The notes beneath the pieces are model-generated. The model saw only the letters and a program-made list of their open reading frames with translations. It did no database searches and was not told the origin of the DNA. Below are positions 49,136-50,866 of a stretch of DNA of 50,866 nucleotides, piece after piece. Origin of the DNA: Brevibacillus reuszeri (GTDB taxonomy: Bacteria > Bacillota > Bacilli > Brevibacillales > Brevibacillaceae); NCBI RefSeq assembly GCF_001187725.1, contig NZ_LGIQ01000016.1, positions 1 to 50,866 of the forward strand, written 5' to 3'. Within the stretch, counting starts at the first letter, position 1, and every line of letters starts with the position of its first letter. A program made the position numbers and the translations under genes.

Positions 49136-50785
49136 TTACTGAGCGATGTCAGCATTTTTGTAGTCAACTTGGCCGAGACCGTCGATAACTACGCCAGTAA
49201 CTTTATCGTTTTGTACCCAAGATTGCGTGTAGAAGTAGATTGGCATGATCGGCATGTCATCCATCAGGATTTGCTCAGCCTGTGCCAGGATTGCTTTACG
49301 CTTCTCTGGATCTTGCTCCAGAGCGGATTGGTTCAAGAGCTCTTTGTACTTCGGATTTTCCCAGTTGGTGTCGTTGTTGCCACCTTTTTTGTCCTTGTAC
49401 AGCTCCAGGAAGTTGATTGGATCGTTGAAGTCACCCAACCAGCCCATACGACCGATTTGGAAGCTGCCTTGATGCAAATCTTCGATGTATACTTTCCACT
49501 CTTTGTTTTCGAGCTTCACGTCTACGCCGAGTTGCTTTTTCCATTGGTCTTGGATTGCTTCTGCAATCTTTTTGTGACCTTCGGAAGTGTTGTAAGAAAG
49601 AGTGACGGTTGGCAGCTTGGTGATGCCTTCTTCTTTCATACCCTCTTCCAACAGCTTTTTCGCTGTTTCCAGGTCTTTGTCTTTGTAATAGCCATCTTTG
49701 TTCAGAGCCATGGACGGTGGTACTGCACCTGTAGCAGGGAGTTGACCTGCTTGCAGTACGTTGTCGATCAGAGCTTGACGATCGATGGAGTATGCGAATG
49801 CTTTACGGATTTTCACGTTGTTAAACGGTGCTTTTTCCGTATTGAATTTGTACCAGTAAGTACCCGCGATTGGCTGGGTTTTCATTTTTCCAGCATCTTT
49901 CAAAGCTGGGATAGCGTCTGTTGGCAGTGCGCTTGTAGGTGCACCAGCCCAGTCAAGTTCGCCGTTATCGAACATGGACAGCTCTGTATTCTCATCCTCT
50001 ACCATGGAGAATTCGATCTTGTCCAATTTTACGTTGTCTTTATCCCAGTAGTTATCGTTTTTCACCAGGTTCAGCTTGTTTTTGTGCTCCCACAGGTCAA
50101 GCTTGAACGGTCCGTTACCTACGTGAGTTTTTGCATCAGCAGCCCACTTGTCGTTAGCTTCTACTACTTTTTGGTTTACAGGGAAGTATGTGTAGAAAGC
50201 TGTCAACTCAGGGAAGAAAGGAGTTGGGTTTTCCAGAACAACTTCCAGTGTTTTATCGTCAAGCGCTTTTACGCCTACGTCTTCTACTTTTGCAGTTCCT
50301 TTGTTGAATGCTTCACCGTTCTTTACATAGTACAGCTGGTAAGCATAGTTGGAAGCTGTTTTTGGATCCAAAGCGCGTTTCCATGCATATTCGAAGTCTT
50401 TAGCAGTTACAGCATCGCCATTGCTCCATTTTGCATCGCGGATTTTGAATGTATATGTTTTACCATCTTCGGAAACAGTGTAGCTTTCTGCTGCTGCCTC
50501 GTGTACTTTACCGTCGCCGGCGTTACGAGTCAGACCTTCGAAAGTTGCACGAATGATTGTACCGGAAGTGGAATCTTCTGCAATACCTGGGTCAGCTGTT
50601 GGTGGCTCAGAGTGCAGGTTCAGTCTCAATACTTTTGGTCCAGCAGCTGGTTTTTCAGCTGTAGCTCCTTGAGATGCGTTGTTGTCTGCGGGTTTAGCTG
50701 CTTCATTACCTGCGCCGCCACAACCTGCGAGGGCTGCACCAAGGACGAGGATGGAACTCATTGCTACGAAAACATTCTTTTTCAT
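49136..50785 (-). CDS. Oligopeptide ABC transporter substrate-binding lipoprotein (OppA type)
   Basis: A 549-residue SBP family 5 lipoprotein. Lipobox LAGC (GAALAGCGG), then a Gly/Ala/Lys linker, then the fold with VLRLNLHSEPPTADPG, SGTIIRATFEGLTR and AESYTVSEDGKTYTFKIR. The late MDDMPIMPIYFYTQSW segment is family typical. It binds peptides outside the membrane for import. GGGGG precedes the ATG. No permease or ATPase gene follows it (the next gene leftward is unrelated, beyond a terminator), so it is a stand-alone receptor. Its promoter is mostly in the last 80 bases of the window and was not clearly resolved. Confidence 0.93.
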   Translation of the reverse strand: MKKNVFVAMSSILVLGAALAGCGGAGNEAAKPADNNASQGATAEKPAAGPKVLRLNLHSEPPTADPGIAEDSTSGTIIRATFEGLTRNAGDGKVHEAAAESYTVSEDGKTYTFKIRDAKWSNGDAVTAKDFEYAWKRALDPKTASNYAYQLYYVKNGEAFNKGTAKVEDVGVKALDDKTLEVVLENPTPFFPELTAFYTYFPVNQKVVEANDKWAADAKTHVGNGPFKLDLWEHKNKLNLVKNDNYWDKDNVKLDKIEFSMVEDENTELSMFDNGELDWAGAPTSALPTDAIPALKDAGKMKTQPIAGTYWYKFNTEKAPFNNVKIRKAFAYSIDRQALIDNVLQAGQLPATGAVPPSMALNKDGYYKDKDLETAKKLLEEGMKEEGITKLPTVTLSYNTSEGHKKIAEAIQDQWKKQLGVDVKLENKEWKVYIEDLHQGSFQIGRMGWLGDFNDPINFLELYKDKKGGNNDTNWENPKYKELLNQSALEQDPEKRKAILAQAEQILMDDMPIMPIYFYTQSWVQNDKVTGVVIDGLGQVDYKNADIAQ

Positions 50786-50866
50786 ACAAGTAATCCCCCT
50801 TTTCTAAATCTTTTCTCAATATACATCCTTTTATATTATTTTTAAACATGTTTTAGATTGATTTAA

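Noticed and set aside
49043..50845. A 600-codon open frame on the plus strand opposite the OppA-type gene
   Set aside because: Same cause: antisense shadow of a strongly expressed gene, with no ribosome binding site and unnatural composition.

Overview
The window reads as a chromosomal segment of a spore-forming, motile, Gram-positive Firmicute. Strong AGGAGG-type ribosome binding sites precede almost every gene. GTG and TTG starts are frequent. Lipoprotein signal peptides end in LxGC or LAAC. A gamma-type SASP, a CmpA cortex morphogenetic protein and a SigB cluster are present. Gene order follows the Bacillus subtilis block acpS-ydcC-alr-ndoAI-ndoA-rsb-sigB-tex-cmpA-sprT-thiL-tsaE-tsaB-rimI-tsaD-ydiF-tatA-tatC-groES-groEL, mostly on the minus strand here. 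Protein style, the Pst and Ars genes and gene content suggest Paenibacillaceae, most likely Brevibacillus. The genus is an inference, not proven from the sequence.

Layout. 1-240: leader and promoter of an rRNA operon that runs leftward out of the window. 241-4303: sugar ABC importer operon (binding protein, two permeases, HAD phosphatase). 4356-4446: copy 1 of a dispersed structured repeat. 4456-6588: groES-groEL with a perfect CIRCE operator. 6736-8554: CAP-domain protein and a small secreted protein. 8679-11444: tatA-tatC with two molybdopterin-binding genes. 11543-14162: 5-formyl-THF cyclo-ligase and an ABC-F ATPase. 14165-16581: large membrane protein with an alkaline-phosphatase-like ectodomain, headed by a cluster of DnaA boxes. 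16678-20422: thiL and the t6A genes tsaE-tsaB-rimI-tsaD. 20506-23819: sprT, a small gene, cmpA (too short for usual ORF cut-offs) and tex. 23929-26967: rsbT-rsbU-rsbV-rsbW-sigB. 27234-27866: mazE-mazF, followed by copy 2 of the repeat (27993-28101). 28253-33611: alr, a PH-like membrane protein, a four-repeat secreted protein, a YdcC-like lipoprotein, acpS and a gamma SASP. 33819-38547: glutaredoxin-like protein, ArsR regulator, a GMC/gluconate-dehydrogenase-like set and arsB. 38693-45633: pstS-C-A-B1 plus a second pstB, split by a chemotaxis receptor gene. 45758-50785: GerM-like lipoprotein, cell-wall amidase, two small probable sporulation genes and an OppA-type lipoprotein.

How the parts work together. 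The pst genes form a phosphate-starvation regulon: two promoters (upstream of pstS and of the detached pstB2) show the same geometry of three 11-bp-spaced PhoP boxes nine bases before a TATAGT -10. The chemoreceptor between them has its own sigma-D promoter. tsaE, tsaB and tsaD make the t6A modification of tRNA. The rsb genes form the RsbT-RsbU-RsbV-RsbW partner switch onto SigB, but rsbR, rsbS and rsbX are absent. cmpA, sspE and the YdcC-like gene tie the region to sporulation.

Most unusual items: a hairpin that would bury the cmpA ribosome binding site in read-through RNA; the two-copy structured repeat with compensating base changes; the DnaA-box cluster at 16423-16581; the duplicated PhoP promoter layout; a probable ATT start codon at 48718; and the degenerate signalling tip of the chemoreceptor. 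I saw no tRNA genes, CRISPR array, prophage or transposase gene.
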